Below, piece after piece: positions 37,424-47,191 of a stretch of 64,000 bases of DNA. The notes under the pieces are model-generated. The model did not search any database. It saw nothing but the letters and a program-made list of their open reading frames with translations, and had not been told where the DNA came from. A program made the position numbers and the translations under genes. The DNA is from Cyanobium sp. Tous-M-B4 (GTDB lineage: Bacteria > Cyanobacteriota > Cyanobacteriia > PCC-6307 > Cyanobiaceae). Position 1 is the first letter of the stretch. The number at the start of each line of letters is the position of its first letter. The stretch is from NCBI RefSeq assembly GCF_024345395.1, contig NZ_JAGQBA010000006.1, positions 124,001 to 188,000 of the forward strand. Direction: 5' to 3'.

Positions 37424-38176
37424 ATGGGCGCGGTAGGGGAGCTGGAGTTGGGGGTGGAGCGCTTCTTGGCTGATGGCTTCGCCCTGCGCTCCCAGTTGGC
37501 CAGCTTCCTCGAGATTTCCCCCGAGGAGCTGGAGTGCCGCCTGCCCTGCAGCACCGACGACCTGGCCGCCCTACACCCCGGTGCCTTTGATCCAGATCAG
37601 GCGGGTCGCTTTTATGAAGACACTGTTGGCACCGGCCATCTGCTGGAGTTGGCGGCCTGGCACCTAGGCAGCGCCGACTACATCGCCGACACCCTGCGGC
37701 TGCAGCAGCGCTTTGCCCGCGGCCAGGTGCTCGACTTCGGCGGCGGCATCGGCAGCCATGCCCTGGCGGCCGCGGCTCTCCCCGAGGTGGAGCGGGTGTG
37801 GTTTGTGGATCTCAACCCCCACAATCGGGCCTTTGTGCAGGCTCGCGCTGCCGAGCTCGGCCTGGGCGCCAAGTTGAGCTGCTATCGGGATATGGCTGAT
37901 CCGGCCCTACCCGGGCGCTTCGACACGATCGTTTGCCTGGATGTGCTGGAGCATCTGAGCGATCCTGCCGCCCAGCTGGCCCTGTTTGCCGAGCGCCTCG
38001 CCCCAGCCGGCATCGCCCTTCTCAACTGGTATTTCTTCAAGGGATTTCAGGGCGAGTACCCCTTTCACTTCGATGCCCCAGAGCTGGTGGAGGCTTTTTT
38101 CCGCACGCTGCAGAGCCGCTTTCTCGAGGTGTTTCACCCTTACCTGATCACCACCCGGGCCTATCGGTTGGCTTGA
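37424..38176 (+). CDS. Class I SAM-dependent methyltransferase
   Basis: The 250-residue protein has motif I (VLDFGGGIGSHALAAAALP, about residue 104), an acidic post-I residue in VWFVDLNPHNRAFVQA and motif IV region FDTIVCLDVLEHLSDPAAQ. The N-terminal 90 residues form a helical cap. No substrate-specific motif is visible. It is 31 bp downstream of the queuosine transporter gene. The methyl acceptor is unknown. Confidence 0.82.
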   Translation: MGAVGELELGVERFLADGFALRSQLASFLEISPEELECRLPCSTDDLAALHPGAFDPDQAGRFYEDTVGTGHLLELAAWHLGSADYIADTLRLQQRFARGQVLDFGGGIGSHALAAAALPEVERVWFVDLNPHNRAFVQARAAELGLGAKLSCYRDMADPALPGRFDTIVCLDVLEHLSDPAAQLALFAERLAPAGIALLNWYFFKGFQGEYPFHFDAPELVEAFFRTLQSRFLEVFHPYLITTRAYRLA

Positions 38177-38199
38177 AAGGGGCCGTAACGCTGGGCATT

Positions 38200-38224
38200 A
38201 AAAAGCCGGCGGAGGTCCGCCGGC
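38200..38224 (-). terminator. Terminator of the rplU-rpmA operon
   Basis: On the minus strand GCCGGCGGA and TCCGCCGGC (38205-38213 and 38216-38224) pair with a run of Ts (the A-run 38200-38204) 33 bp after the rpmA stop. Confidence 0.88.
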
Positions 38225-38257
38225 AGTAAGGAATCGCTTTATGGGGTTGGGGCTAAT

Positions 38258-38521
38258 TCAGCCGATGGCAACGTTGATGCGCTTGCGGTTGCGTAGGCCG
38301 CGCTTGATGCTTTCGAAGTTGACTACGCCATCCACCAGGGCGAAAAGGGTGTCGTCGGAGCCGCGGCCAACATTGACCCCGGGCAGCACAGAGGTGCCGC
38401 GCTGGCGAATCAGGATGGAGCCGGCGCTCACGGTTTCACCGCCGTAGCGCTTGACGCCGAGGCGCTTGGAGTTGGAATCGCGGCCGTTGCGTGTTGAGCC
38501 TGTGCCTTTCTTGTGGGCCAT
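38258..38521 (-). CDS. rpmA: 50S ribosomal protein L27
   Basis: The 87-residue protein begins [20 protein letters not shown] with the glycine-rich N-terminus that reaches the peptidyl-transferase centre, followed by [15 protein letters not shown]. It lies 54 bp after rplU. No N-terminal propeptide like that of Firmicutes is seen. Confidence 0.97.
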   Translation of the reverse strand: MAHKKGTGSTRNGRDSNSKRLGVKRYGGETVSAGSILIRQRGTSVLPGVNVGRGSDDTLFALVDGVVNFESIKRGLRNRKRINVAIG

Positions 38522-38575
38522 GGATCGGGGGTGTCAGCGAGTGGATATGGAGATTGAAAAGGGTGCAGAAAAAGC

Positions 38576-38980
38576 TCAGGCCAGAGCCTTGCCACCTAGG
38601 GAAATCGATTCGACCATCACGCGGGTCAACTCCTGGCGGTGACCGTTCTTGCGCCTGGTTTTTTTCTTAGGGCGCATTTTGTAAATGATGATCTTGGGGC
38701 CGCGGCGATGGGCCATCACCTTGAGCTCAACACTGGCTCCCTTTACGTACGGCTGGCCCAAGGTCGTGGTTTTGCCGTCGTTGATCAGCAACACGTTGTC
38801 GATGGTCAAGGTGCCGTCGACATCGATGCCAAGGCGGTCGAGGTCGTAGTAGCGGTTCGGCTGCAGCCAGAACTGTTGGCCTGATGCCTCAACAATGGCG
38901 TAGGCGCCACTGGTGGGGGCCTCTTGGGGAGCGGCCGGTTCGGCGCTGCTCTTGGCTGCGGATTCGGTGGTAGGGCTCAT
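38576..38980 (-). CDS. rplU: 50S ribosomal protein L21
   Basis: The 134-residue protein contains [40 protein letters not shown] and a basic C-terminus. It has an N-terminal Ala/Ser/Glu-rich extension of about 25 residues before the core. It leads rplU-rpmA and is divergent from kaiA with a 197-bp gap. Confidence 0.95.
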   Translation of the reverse strand: MSPTTESAAKSSAEPAAPQEAPTSGAYAIVEASGQQFWLQPNRYYDLDRLGIDVDGTLTIDNVLLINDGKTTTLGQPYVKGASVELKVMAHRRGPKIIIYKMRPKKKTRRKNGHRQELTRVMVESISLGGKALA

Positions 38981-39177
38981 GGCGGCAGGAGCGTGGCCAG
39001 GCTGACGGAGAACTTTTCAAGCCAAGGGTTTCAGCAAACCCATAGCCCGAAAAGTGACTCGACGTCATTCGGCCTGGCGCACAATCGAAAAACAAACAAT
39101 AATCCTCTCGTCTGGCCCTTACTTTCGTCAACATTTAGGGGCCCTTCCCGCGGGTTGCCCCGCTGCCAAAGCGGTCT

Positions 39178-40038
39178 ATGCCCGAACCGGCCCTCACCAT
39201 CGCTTCTCTGATCCGAGATCCCAGCCTGCAGCAAGCCTGCTCCCGCTGGCTGCTTGGGGGGCGTTGCCGCATGGTCTGGGTGGATCCCTCAACCAACCCC
39301 CTGGTGGAGCTAGAGCAGCGACGGGAGGAATTCGACGCCGTGCTGCTGGAACAGGGGGCCCTCAGCCCAGAGGACTGCCGTGCCTTTGGGGATTTGGGAC
39401 TGCTGATGCCGGCGGTGGTGATCGGGGGCGTGGGAGGCCAGATCGAACTCCATGAAGCGGAGGTGCACTTGCCCCCCGATCAGCTTGAGCAGCTCAGCTA
39501 CAGCGTGGATGCGGCTGTCTCCCGCTACTTGCGCGAAGGCCTAGCCGGCTCCGAGAGCTCGCCTGCTGGCCAGAGAACCGAAACCCCCGATCGCTGGAAG
39601 CTGGCCAACCGGCTGAAGGGCCGCGTCGGCTTTGTTGGGGTTTTCTACAAGCGTGATCCAGCCCGCTTTCTACGTAACCTGAGCCAGCAGGAGCGCGAGG
39701 ATCTGATCCATTCTCTGGAGCGCACCTATCGAGACCTGCTGCTCAGTTATTTCCGGGATCCGGCGGCGGCAAACCAGGCCTTGGAAAGTTTCGTCAATAC
39801 GGCTTTTTTTAGTGATTTACCCATTACTAAAACTGTTGAGATTCACATGAATCTCATTGATGGTTTCTCCAAGCAGCTCAAGCTGGAAGGGCACAAGAAC
39901 GATTTCCTCCAGGATTATCGGCTGGCCCTGCTCGATGTGATGGCCCATCTTTGCGAGATGTACCGCCGCTCCATTCCACCCGATGCGCCTTTGACTGGTT
40001 TGCCGGTCCAGGCGTCCGGCCAGCCCACGATGGCTTGA
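39178..40038 (+). CDS. kaiA: Circadian clock protein KaiA
   Basis: The 286-residue protein has an N-terminal pseudo-receiver (residues about 1-135; [19 protein letters not shown]) and the C-terminal four-helix domain that binds the KaiC tail (about 170-280; [36 protein letters not shown]). KaiA stimulates KaiC autophosphorylation. Full length, unlike Prochlorococcus where it is lost. GC falls to about 32 % in 39781-39840. kaiB follows 19 bp later behind a strong AGGAGG (40042-40047). Confidence 0.95.
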   Translation: MPEPALTIASLIRDPSLQQACSRWLLGGRCRMVWVDPSTNPLVELEQRREEFDAVLLEQGALSPEDCRAFGDLGLLMPAVVIGGVGGQIELHEAEVHLPPDQLEQLSYSVDAAVSRYLREGLAGSESSPAGQRTETPDRWKLANRLKGRVGFVGVFYKRDPARFLRNLSQQEREDLIHSLERTYRDLLLSYFRDPAAANQALESFVNTAFFSDLPITKTVEIHMNLIDGFSKQLKLEGHKNDFLQDYRLALLDVMAHLCEMYRRSIPPDAPLTGLPVQASGQPTMA

Positions 40039-40057
40039 ACCAGGAGGTTTCTTAACC

Positions 40058-40450
40058 ATGACTCCACGCAAGACCTACATCCTCAAGCTCTACGTGGCGG
40101 GCAATACGCCCAACTCGATGCGTGCCTTGAAAACACTGCGGAATATCCTTGAAACGGAATTCCGGGGCGTATATGCCCTCAAGGTGATTGATGTGTTGAA
40201 GAATCCTCAGCTGGCTGAGGAGGACAAGATTCTCGCAACCCCCACTTTGGCCAAGATCCTGCCGCCACCAGTACGCCGAATTATCGGCGATCTCTCCGAC
40301 CGGGAGCGGGTGCTGATCGGGCTTGATTTGCTCTACGAAGAGCTCAGTGAGGAGGTTTTGGAAGAGGAATTATGTGAAACCGACGGCATGGCAAATCCGT
40401 CGGTTTCGGTTCCTACAGATCCTCTCCCTTCTCTTGAGCCGCTGCCCTGA
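40058..40450 (+). CDS. kaiB: Circadian clock protein KaiB, with C-terminal extension
   Basis: The first 102 residues match KaiB ([60 protein letters not shown]), the thioredoxin-like fold-switching protein that binds phosphorylated KaiC. The usual protein ends near here; this one continues for about 28 residues, acidic at first ([10 protein letters not shown]) then Pro/Ser-rich ([14 protein letters not shown]). The ATG is preceded by AGGAGG at a normal spacing. kaiC begins 28 bp after the stop. Confidence 0.95.
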   Translation: MTPRKTYILKLYVAGNTPNSMRALKTLRNILETEFRGVYALKVIDVLKNPQLAEEDKILATPTLAKILPPPVRRIIGDLSDRERVLIGLDLLYEELSEEVLEEELCETDGMANPSVSVPTDPLPSLEPLP

Positions 40451-40478
40451 GTAGTTTTTCTTCAGAACTCTTCCCTCG

Positions 40479-42020
40479 ATGCAGGAACCAAGCCCCACTA
40501 GCAACCCCCTGATGCAGGTGCAGAAGCTCCCGACTGGGATCGAGGGCTTCGACGACGTGTGCCACGGCGGCTTGCCCATCGGCCGCTCCACCCTGATCAG
40601 TGGTACCTCAGGCACCGGTAAGACGGTGTTTTCTCTCAACTTCCTATACAACGGCATTCGCCAGTACAACGAACCAGGAATCTTCGTGACTTTTGAAGAG
40701 TCGCCTCTGGATATTCTGCGTAATGCGGCGAGTTTTGGCTGGGATCTGCAAGAGATGGTTGAGCAGGATAAGCTCTTTATTCTTGACGCCTCGCCGGATC
40801 CGGAAGGTCAAGATGTGGCGGGGAGTTTTGACCTGTCCGGTTTGATTGAGCGGATTAATTATGCAATTCGCAAGTACAAGGCCCGTCGAGTGGCGATTGA
40901 TTCGATTACCGCTGTATTCCAGCAATATGACGCGGTTTCCGTGGTGCGTCGGGAGATTTTCCGCCTTATTGCCAGGTTGAAGGAAATTGGTGTCACCACG
41001 GTGATGACCACCGAAAGGATCGATGAATACGGTCCGATTGCTCGCTACGGAGTGGAAGAATTTGTTTCTGACAACGTGGTGATTCTCCGCAACGTGCTGG
41101 AGGGGGAGCGGCGGCGACGCACCGCGGAGATTCTCAAGCTGCGCGGCACCACCCACATGAAGGGCGAGTTCCCTTTCACTATGGGTAGCCACGGCATCAG
41201 CGTTTTCCCGCTGGGAGCCATGCGTCTCACCCAGCGCTCCTCAAATGTGCGGCTCAGCTCCGGCGTGCCCCGGCTCGACGAGATGTGCGGTGGCGGCTTC
41301 TTCAAGGATTCGATCATCCTCGCCACCGGTGCCACGGGTACGGGTAAAACCCTGCTGGTGTCCAAATTTGTCGAGGATGCTTGCCGCTCCAAGGAGAGAG
41401 CAATTCTGTTCGCCTACGAGGAGTCCCGCGCCCAGCTGCTACGCAATGCCACCAGTTGGGGTATCGATTTTGAGCAGATGGAGCAGGACGGCCTGCTCAA
41501 GATCATTTGCGCCTATCCCGAGTCCACGGGTTTGGAAGATCATCTCCAAATCATCAAAACTGAAATAGGCCAGTTCAAGCCATCGCGTATGGCGATCGAT
41601 TCCCTAAGTGCCCTGGCCAGGGGCGTGAGCCACAATGCCTTTAGGCAGTTTGTGATTGGCGTTACTGGTTATGCCAAGCAGGAGGAGATTGCCGGCTTCT
41701 TTACGAACACCTCCGAGGAGTTCATGGGTAGCCATTCGATCACCGACTCCCATATCTCCACAATTACCGACACGATCTTGCTGCTGCAATATGTGGAGAT
41801 CCGCGGTGAGATGGCCCGTGCCTTAAACGTGTTCAAAATGCGCGGCTCTTGGCACGACAAGGGCATCCGTGAATTCGTGATCACCAGCAATGGCCCTGAG
41901 ATCAAGGATTCCTTTTCCAACTTCGAGCGCATCATCTCCGGGGTGCCCCACCGGATCACCACAGACGAGCGCAGCGAGCTCTCCCGTATCGCCCGCAGCG
42001 TCGCCGACGACGAGATTTAA
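40479..42020 (+). CDS. kaiC: Circadian clock ATPase/kinase KaiC
   Basis: The 513-residue protein has duplicated CI and CII domains with P-loops STLISGTSGTGKTVFS (about residue 44) and ILATGATGTGKTLLVSKF (about 282). The phosphorylation pair is in SHISTITDTILLL (Ser/Thr near 425), and the C-terminal A-loop is ERIISGVPHRITTDERSELS. It hexamerises and drives the roughly 24-hour cycle. The CI half is near 50 % GC, while the start of CII reaches about 72 %. Its TAA overlaps the convergent nblS stop. Confidence 0.97.
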   Translation: MQEPSPTSNPLMQVQKLPTGIEGFDDVCHGGLPIGRSTLISGTSGTGKTVFSLNFLYNGIRQYNEPGIFVTFEESPLDILRNAASFGWDLQEMVEQDKLFILDASPDPEGQDVAGSFDLSGLIERINYAIRKYKARRVAIDSITAVFQQYDAVSVVRREIFRLIARLKEIGVTTVMTTERIDEYGPIARYGVEEFVSDNVVILRNVLEGERRRRTAEILKLRGTTHMKGEFPFTMGSHGISVFPLGAMRLTQRSSNVRLSSGVPRLDEMCGGGFFKDSIILATGATGTGKTLLVSKFVEDACRSKERAILFAYEESRAQLLRNATSWGIDFEQMEQDGLLKIICAYPESTGLEDHLQIIKTEIGQFKPSRMAIDSLSALARGVSHNAFRQFVIGVTGYAKQEEIAGFFTNTSEEFMGSHSITDSHISTITDTILLLQYVEIRGEMARALNVFKMRGSWHDKGIREFVITSNGPEIKDSFSNFERIISGVPHRITTDERSELSRIARSVADDEI

Positions 42021-43993
42021 ATCTCGGCCTGGTCGTAGCGGCGTCGCTCGGCCAGTAACCGCAATTCGTCCGTGTCGGAATTTTCTAGAGGTAGGTCAAA
42101 CCAGAAGGTGCTGCCTACCCCTAGGGCACTGGCCATGCGCACCTGGGTGCCGTGTTTTTCGAGGTTGCCACGCACAATCGATAGGCCTAATCCCGTGCCA
42201 GCTTCGGTGTGCACGGAGTTTTCAACTCGATAGAAGCGATCAAAAATGCACTCCTGGTCTGCATCCGAGATGCCGCAACCGCTGTCGGCGATTTCGATTC
42301 GAATCCGGGGTAGGGGCGAGGTGAGATCACAGCTGGGGCTGTCGCCCCTGGGTTCGTTGCCCGGGGTCAGCACGCAGAGATCGGGCCAGGGGTAGGCCCG
42401 TAATTGCAGCCGCCCACCCTTGGGGGTGAACTTGAGGGCATTGCCCACCAGGTTGTCGAAGACCTGCAGCAGCAGGTCCCAGTTGCCGAGGATGCGCGGC
42501 AGCTGGGGATCTGCTTCAAAGGCCAGGGAGACGCCCTTTTCATCAGCATTGAGGCGGTAGGTGCGCAGGATCTGCTCGATGGCTGGGGCCAGCTCCAGCG
42601 GCTCTAGGTTCCATTCCCGCTCCGACTCCAACCGGGATAGGTCGAGTACGTCGTTGACAAGCCTGGTGAGCCGGTCGGCTTCGGCGTTGGCGATTCCCAG
42701 AAATTCGCGCTTTTCCTCCTCGCTGAGCTGGTCGCCAAGGTCGTGGAGGGTTTCCACGTAGCTCTTGATGTTGCAGAGGGGCGTGCGCAGTTCGTGGGAG
42801 ACATTGCTGATGAAGCGGCTCTGGGCGGCATTGAGCTCCACCTCGCGGGTTAGGTCTTGGATGGTCATGGCGATGCCCTTGAGGCTTTCGCCGCTGGCAT
42901 CACTCACCGACTGCAAAACGATGCGCAGGGTGCGGATCGGTTCGCCAAAACTGCAACGCACATCGGCGCTTTCACGGTCGCGGCAGGTCACGCTGTCGAG
43001 GGCTGGCTGCACCTCCATTGCCAGCCGTTCGGGCAGCTCGGCAATCAGGTCGTTGCCTTCGAGGTTGCGGCCCTCCCAGCGGAACAGGCGACGGGAGGTG
43101 GGGTTGGCCAGCACAATTGCGCCCTCGGCATCCAGCAGCACTGCCCCATCGGCCATCTTGGCGATCAGGGACTGCTGCTTCACCTGGGCGGCGGTGAGCT
43201 CTTCGATGTTTGCAGCCTTGTAGTCCTCAAGCTGGGAGGCCATGGTGTTGAAGCCGTCAAGCAGCTCCCCCAATTCCCCGCCCACCGGCAGGGCCAGCCT
43301 GGTTTCGAAGTTGCCGCCAGCGATCGAGCGCACCCCCTGCAGCAGCTCTTTCACAGGGCGGGTGATGGTGAGGGCATTGAAAACAGCCCCCAAAATCACC
43401 AGCACCCAGATTGAAATGAACACAGCCACTGTCACCTCCCGGGTGAGGGCGGCACTGGCCAGCAGGGTCTCATTGGGATTGATACCCAGGGCCAGCACGC
43501 CGAGATAGCGGCCGTCACTCACCATCGGCACAAACACATCCGTCACCTGCCCGCCCGGGCTTAGGTGCTGACGGATCAGGGGCGTATCAGGCCGTTTCTG
43601 TAAATCTGAGGGCAATTCTAGGCGGCGGCTGAGCAGCAGCTCGCTGCTGCCTGAGCTGGCGCCGATCGGAATGCCTAGGTAGATCACCCCTTCTGGATCG
43701 GCGAAAAAGATGTAGCGAAGACTGCGGCTGGAGCGCCAGAAACGATCTGCTACCGCCGCCAGTTCCCGGTCGTTGCCCTCCGCCACCAGGGGCGTGATGT
43801 TGGCCGAGAGCAGCAGGCCTAGATCTCGGGCATAGCGGGTATCGCTCAGCTGGGCATCTCTCTGGATGCCGTTGAGGGCCAAAAAGGTGATGCCCGTCAT
43901 CAGCAGGCTCACCACCAGGGTGGCCACCGCCAGCAGCTTGGTCTGCAGGCTGAATTCCGCCCACCAGCGGCCTATGGCCTGGCGCCAGCTCAT
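42017..43993 (-). CDS. nblS: Sensor histidine kinase NblS
   Basis: The 658-residue protein has two membrane helices (about 17-38 and 180-203) bounding an extracytoplasmic sensor, HAMP (ALTITRPVKELLQGVRSIAG), a PAS domain (ADGAVLLDAEGAIVLANPTS), the phosphoacceptor H-box FISNVSHELRTPLCNIKSYV (about residue 400), and ATPase motifs EIADSGCGISDADQE and GTGLGLSIVRGNLEKHG. NblS (DspA/Hik33) controls high-light and nutrient-stress genes. It overlaps purD by four bases and is convergent with kaiC. Confidence 0.92.
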   Translation of the reverse strand: MSWRQAIGRWWAEFSLQTKLLAVATLVVSLLMTGITFLALNGIQRDAQLSDTRYARDLGLLLSANITPLVAEGNDRELAAVADRFWRSSRSLRYIFFADPEGVIYLGIPIGASSGSSELLLSRRLELPSDLQKRPDTPLIRQHLSPGGQVTDVFVPMVSDGRYLGVLALGINPNETLLASAALTREVTVAVFISIWVLVILGAVFNALTITRPVKELLQGVRSIAGGNFETRLALPVGGELGELLDGFNTMASQLEDYKAANIEELTAAQVKQQSLIAKMADGAVLLDAEGAIVLANPTSRRLFRWEGRNLEGNDLIAELPERLAMEVQPALDSVTCRDRESADVRCSFGEPIRTLRIVLQSVSDASGESLKGIAMTIQDLTREVELNAAQSRFISNVSHELRTPLCNIKSYVETLHDLGDQLSEEEKREFLGIANAEADRLTRLVNDVLDLSRLESEREWNLEPLELAPAIEQILRTYRLNADEKGVSLAFEADPQLPRILGNWDLLLQVFDNLVGNALKFTPKGGRLQLRAYPWPDLCVLTPGNEPRGDSPSCDLTSPLPRIRIEIADSGCGISDADQECIFDRFYRVENSVHTEAGTGLGLSIVRGNLEKHGTQVRMASALGVGSTFWFDLPLENSDTDELRLLAERRRYDQAEI

Positions 43994-45318
43994 CGGTTGC
44001 GCACCTGATGGCCGATGTCCCGGCGGAAGGTCATGCCCTCAAAGTGCACCTGGGCTAGCCCGGCGTAGGCCCGCTCGAAGGCGGTATCAAAGTCGTCGGC
44101 CTGGGCCACCACAGCGAGCACTCGGCCGCCGCTGGTTAGGCAGCGGCCGTGGTCATCTCGGCGGGTGCCGGCATGGAACAGCTGCAACTGGTCGGTGGGC
44201 TGCAGGGCGCTTTCGATGGGATCGTCGCGGCGCAGCTCCCCCGGGTAACCCTCCGCAGCGGCGATAACGCAGGCACTGCAGCCGGGATGGATGGTTAGGG
44301 CTGGTGCTTGGTCGAGGTTGCCGTTGGCGCAGGCCAACAAAATTTGGGCTAGCTCCGGCCCCAGCAATGGCATCAGGGTTTCGCACTCCGGATCGCCGAA
44401 GCGGCAATTGAATTCGATCACGCTCGGTCCGGCTGCGGTGAGCATCAAGCCGGCGTAGATCACGCCGCGGTAGTCGATGCCTCGAGCCCGCAGGGCGGCC
44501 ACGGTGGGCTCGAGCACCCTCTGGCGCACTTCCTCTAGGCCGGACGCATCCAATAGGGGAGCCGGGGCGTAGGCACCCATGCCGCCGGTGTTGGCGCCGG
44601 TATCGCCCTCGCCGATGCGCTTGTGATCCTGGGCAGTGGGCAGCAGCACCATGCGCTGGCCATCGCAGAGGGCGAATACGGAAACTTCGGGGCCAACGGT
44701 GCGCTCCTCCAGCACCAGGGAGGCGCTTGCCGCTTCGGAGCCGGCCGCCTTGGGCCCAGCGCCGAAGCGGCCGGCAAAAATCTCCTCGATGGCGGCCCGG
44801 GCTTCCTCAACGCTTTCTGCCACCGTGACGCCTTTGCCGGCGGCCAGGCCATCGGCCTTCACCACCAGGGGGCGCCCTTGGGTAGTCAAAATTTGCAGAG
44901 CCTGCTCGCGGCTGTCTGCGGCCCAGTAGCCGGCAGTGGGAATGCCGGCCTCCTGCATCAGCGCTTTAGCCCACTGTTTACTTGCCTCCAGCTGCGCCCC
45001 ATCGGCCCCCGGGCCAAAGCAGGGGAATCCCGCGGCGCGCAAGCTGTCGGCCAGGCCAGCAGCCAGGGGGGCTTCTGGACCCACCACCACCAGTTCAATT
45101 GCTAGGTCGCGGCAGGTGGCCTGGAGCCCGGCCTGGTCGGATTCGGCGATGGCCAGTTGCTGGCAGCCCGGTAGGTCGCAGCTGCCCCCATTACCAGGGG
45201 TAATCCAGACCGCCTCAACCCCTGGCGAGCGGGCCAGGGCCCAGCCCAGCGCGTTCTCGCGGCCACCTGCCCCGATCACCAGGATCCGCGCGGGTGTTGG
45301 ACAGGAGGCAGGGGGCAT
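43990..45318 (-). CDS. purD: Phosphoribosylamine-glycine ligase
   Basis: The 442-residue ATP-grasp enzyme starts ARILVIGAGGRENALGWALA and has LVVKADGLAAGKGVTVAES, GEGDTGANTGGMGAYAPAPL and a metal-binding VIEFNCRFGDPECETLMP. It makes glycinamide ribonucleotide in purine synthesis. ATG 45318 is used over the frame to 45387. nblS starts within its stop (ATGA 43990-43993). It is divergent from the TPR-like gene and purC, so two purine genes flank that gene. Confidence 0.95.
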   Translation of the reverse strand: MPPASCPTPARILVIGAGGRENALGWALARSPGVEAVWITPGNGGSCDLPGCQQLAIAESDQAGLQATCRDLAIELVVVGPEAPLAAGLADSLRAAGFPCFGPGADGAQLEASKQWAKALMQEAGIPTAGYWAADSREQALQILTTQGRPLVVKADGLAAGKGVTVAESVEEARAAIEEIFAGRFGAGPKAAGSEAASASLVLEERTVGPEVSVFALCDGQRMVLLPTAQDHKRIGEGDTGANTGGMGAYAPAPLLDASGLEEVRQRVLEPTVAALRARGIDYRGVIYAGLMLTAAGPSVIEFNCRFGDPECETLMPLLGPELAQILLACANGNLDQAPALTIHPGCSACVIAAAEGYPGELRRDDPIESALQPTDQLQLFHAGTRRDDHGRCLTSGGRVLAVVAQADDFDTAFERAYAGLAQVHFEGMTFRRDIGHQVRNR

Positions 45319-45402
45319 GGGCCAGACGGGAGGTGGGAGGTGAGCGAAAGCTCTTCTAAGTTGAAACGTGCTGCGGGGGGCCGCCAAGCCCTGTTTCTAG
45401 TC

Positions 45403-46395
45403 ATGCCGGCAATACCAGCGCCATTCTCCCCCCGGGCCCGGCTGTTACCAATTTTTGGCGCTGCGCTGGCTGGCCTTATGGCCGCCGCCCCTGCCCCAGA
45501 CGCGCAAGCCAAAACCAGTGTTGCCAGCGCTGATCCAGCCCTGATTGCCCTGCTGCGCGATGGAGATCTCAATGCCCTCGACGCTGCCTGTGTCACCGCC
45601 GTGCGGCGGCGCGATGGGCCGCTGTTGCGCCAGCTGCAACAGCGGCTGCTCTCCATCCACCCAGCCCCCCAGCCTCTTGCGGTGGTGCTGGCTAATGCCC
45701 ACAGCTTGTTGAGCTGTCAGGCCCCTGACGGGGCCCTGCAGGTGCTGGCGCGGGTGGGGCCGGCAGCGGGCGCTGAGCGGACCCAGTGGCTGGTGCTGCA
45801 GTGGCGTGCTGCCCAGGCGGGCTTGCACCACCAGCTGGCGGCCGATGCCCTCGAGCGGCTTGCGGCTGGAAACCTGGGGCAGTTGGCGTTGCTGGAGTTG
45901 CCGGTGGGCGAGAAAAAGGACGGCACCCGGATCAATCGCCCAGCCCTGGATCTGTTGGCGGACCATCTTGAAAGCCTGGGTCAACGGCAACGGGCCGCGG
46001 AGGTGTTGGTCAGTAGCTCCCAGCCCGGTGCGGCGACGGCGGCCCGGCTGGCTAAGGCGGTAGCGCTTTTTGGAGCCTTACCAGCGCTTGAGCAGGACCG
46101 GCTGCTGGAGCTGGCCCTCGAGCAGGCGGCATCCTCTGGCAGCTGGGGGCTGGTAGCTGAGATCCTCGACCAGCAGCTGGCCCTGGCTGGCGGTACGCCG
46201 GAGCAGGTCGCCCGGGCAACGGAGCGGCGCGTGCGCCTCAGCGCCCGTATCGACGATGCCTACGGTGAGTGGCTGTTGCAGCGGCGGGATCCAGCTGCCC
46301 TGTCCCGGCAGGGTGATCTGGAGCGTCAACTTCGCACCCCCCGCGCCCCTGGTGGCCATACCGCCGCACAGCAGTCCCCCGATCCTCAGCCATGA
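45403..46395 (+). CDS. Exported TPR-like hypothetical protein
   Basis: The 330-residue protein has a signal-like N-terminus ([20 protein letters not shown], ending AQA) and then an alanine/leucine-rich helical region resembling degenerate tetratricopeptide repeats ([40 protein letters not shown]). No catalytic motif is visible. ATG 45403 exposes the signal; GTG 45340 is an alternative. It overlaps purC by four bases (ATGA). I cannot name a family. Confidence 0.65.
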   Translation: MPAIPAPFSPRARLLPIFGAALAGLMAAAPAPDAQAKTSVASADPALIALLRDGDLNALDAACVTAVRRRDGPLLRQLQQRLLSIHPAPQPLAVVLANAHSLLSCQAPDGALQVLARVGPAAGAERTQWLVLQWRAAQAGLHHQLAADALERLAAGNLGQLALLELPVGEKKDGTRINRPALDLLADHLESLGQRQRAAEVLVSSSQPGAATAARLAKAVALFGALPALEQDRLLELALEQAASSGSWGLVAEILDQQLALAGGTPEQVARATERRVRLSARIDDAYGEWLLQRRDPAALSRQGDLERQLRTPRAPGGHTAAQQSPDPQP

Positions 46396-47147
46396 CGGCC
46401 TACACACTTGGTTCCCTGCTTTACGAAGGTAAGGCCAAACGGGTATTTGCCACAGATCAGCCCGACTTGGTAGCGGTCGAATACAAGGACGATGCCACTG
46501 CGTTTAATGCCCTCAAAAAAGCCCAGCTGGCTGGGAAGGGAGAGTTGAACTGCCAAATATCGGCTTTGCTTTTTGAGCATCTCGCCGCACGGGGCATTCC
46601 CACCCACTACCTCGGGGTGGAAGGCAGCCGCTGGATGCTGGCCCGTCCAGTGCGGGTGATCCCGATTGAAGTGGTGATCCGCAACGTGGCTGCGGGCTCG
46701 CTTTGCAAGCAGATGCCCATCGCGCCAGGCACGCCCCTGGAGCCACCCTTGCTTGATCTCTACTACAAGGACGATGGCTTCGGAGATCCCCTGCTCACCG
46801 AAGCGCGCCTTGGGCATTTGGGCCTGGTTACGCCCGAGCAGCGCTGCCAACTGGAGGAGCTGGCCCGTCAGGTGAATCGGGAATTGCTGGCTTTGTTTGA
46901 TTCTATCGGCTTGCAGCTGGTGGATTTCAAGATCGAATTGGGGCATACCGCCAGTGGTGAATTGGTGGTTGCTGATGAGATCAGCCCTGATACCTGCCGT
47001 CTTTGGGATCGGGCGGTGCTGGATTCTCAGGACCGGATTTTGGACAAGGATCGATTCCGACAGGATTTAGGCGGCGTTGTCGAGGCCTACGGGGAGGTCC
47101 TCAAACGGGTCCAAGGGGCCTGTCCTCCACCCAGGGTCTACCGGTAA
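46392..47147 (+). CDS. purC: Phosphoribosylaminoimidazole-succinocarboxamide synthase
   Basis: The 251-residue enzyme shows [40 protein letters not shown] and [20 protein letters not shown], the SAICAR synthetase signatures. It joins CAIR and aspartate in purine synthesis. It is coupled (ATGA) to the exported TPR-like gene and 44 bp upstream of bamA. Confidence 0.96.
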   Translation: MTAYTLGSLLYEGKAKRVFATDQPDLVAVEYKDDATAFNALKKAQLAGKGELNCQISALLFEHLAARGIPTHYLGVEGSRWMLARPVRVIPIEVVIRNVAAGSLCKQMPIAPGTPLEPPLLDLYYKDDGFGDPLLTEARLGHLGLVTPEQRCQLEELARQVNRELLALFDSIGLQLVDFKIELGHTASGELVVADEISPDTCRLWDRAVLDSQDRILDKDRFRQDLGGVVEAYGEVLKRVQGACPPPRVYR

Positions 47148-47191
47148 GGTCAGCGCAATTTGCGGCCTGTCCGCTCCGCTACCCCTTCCCC

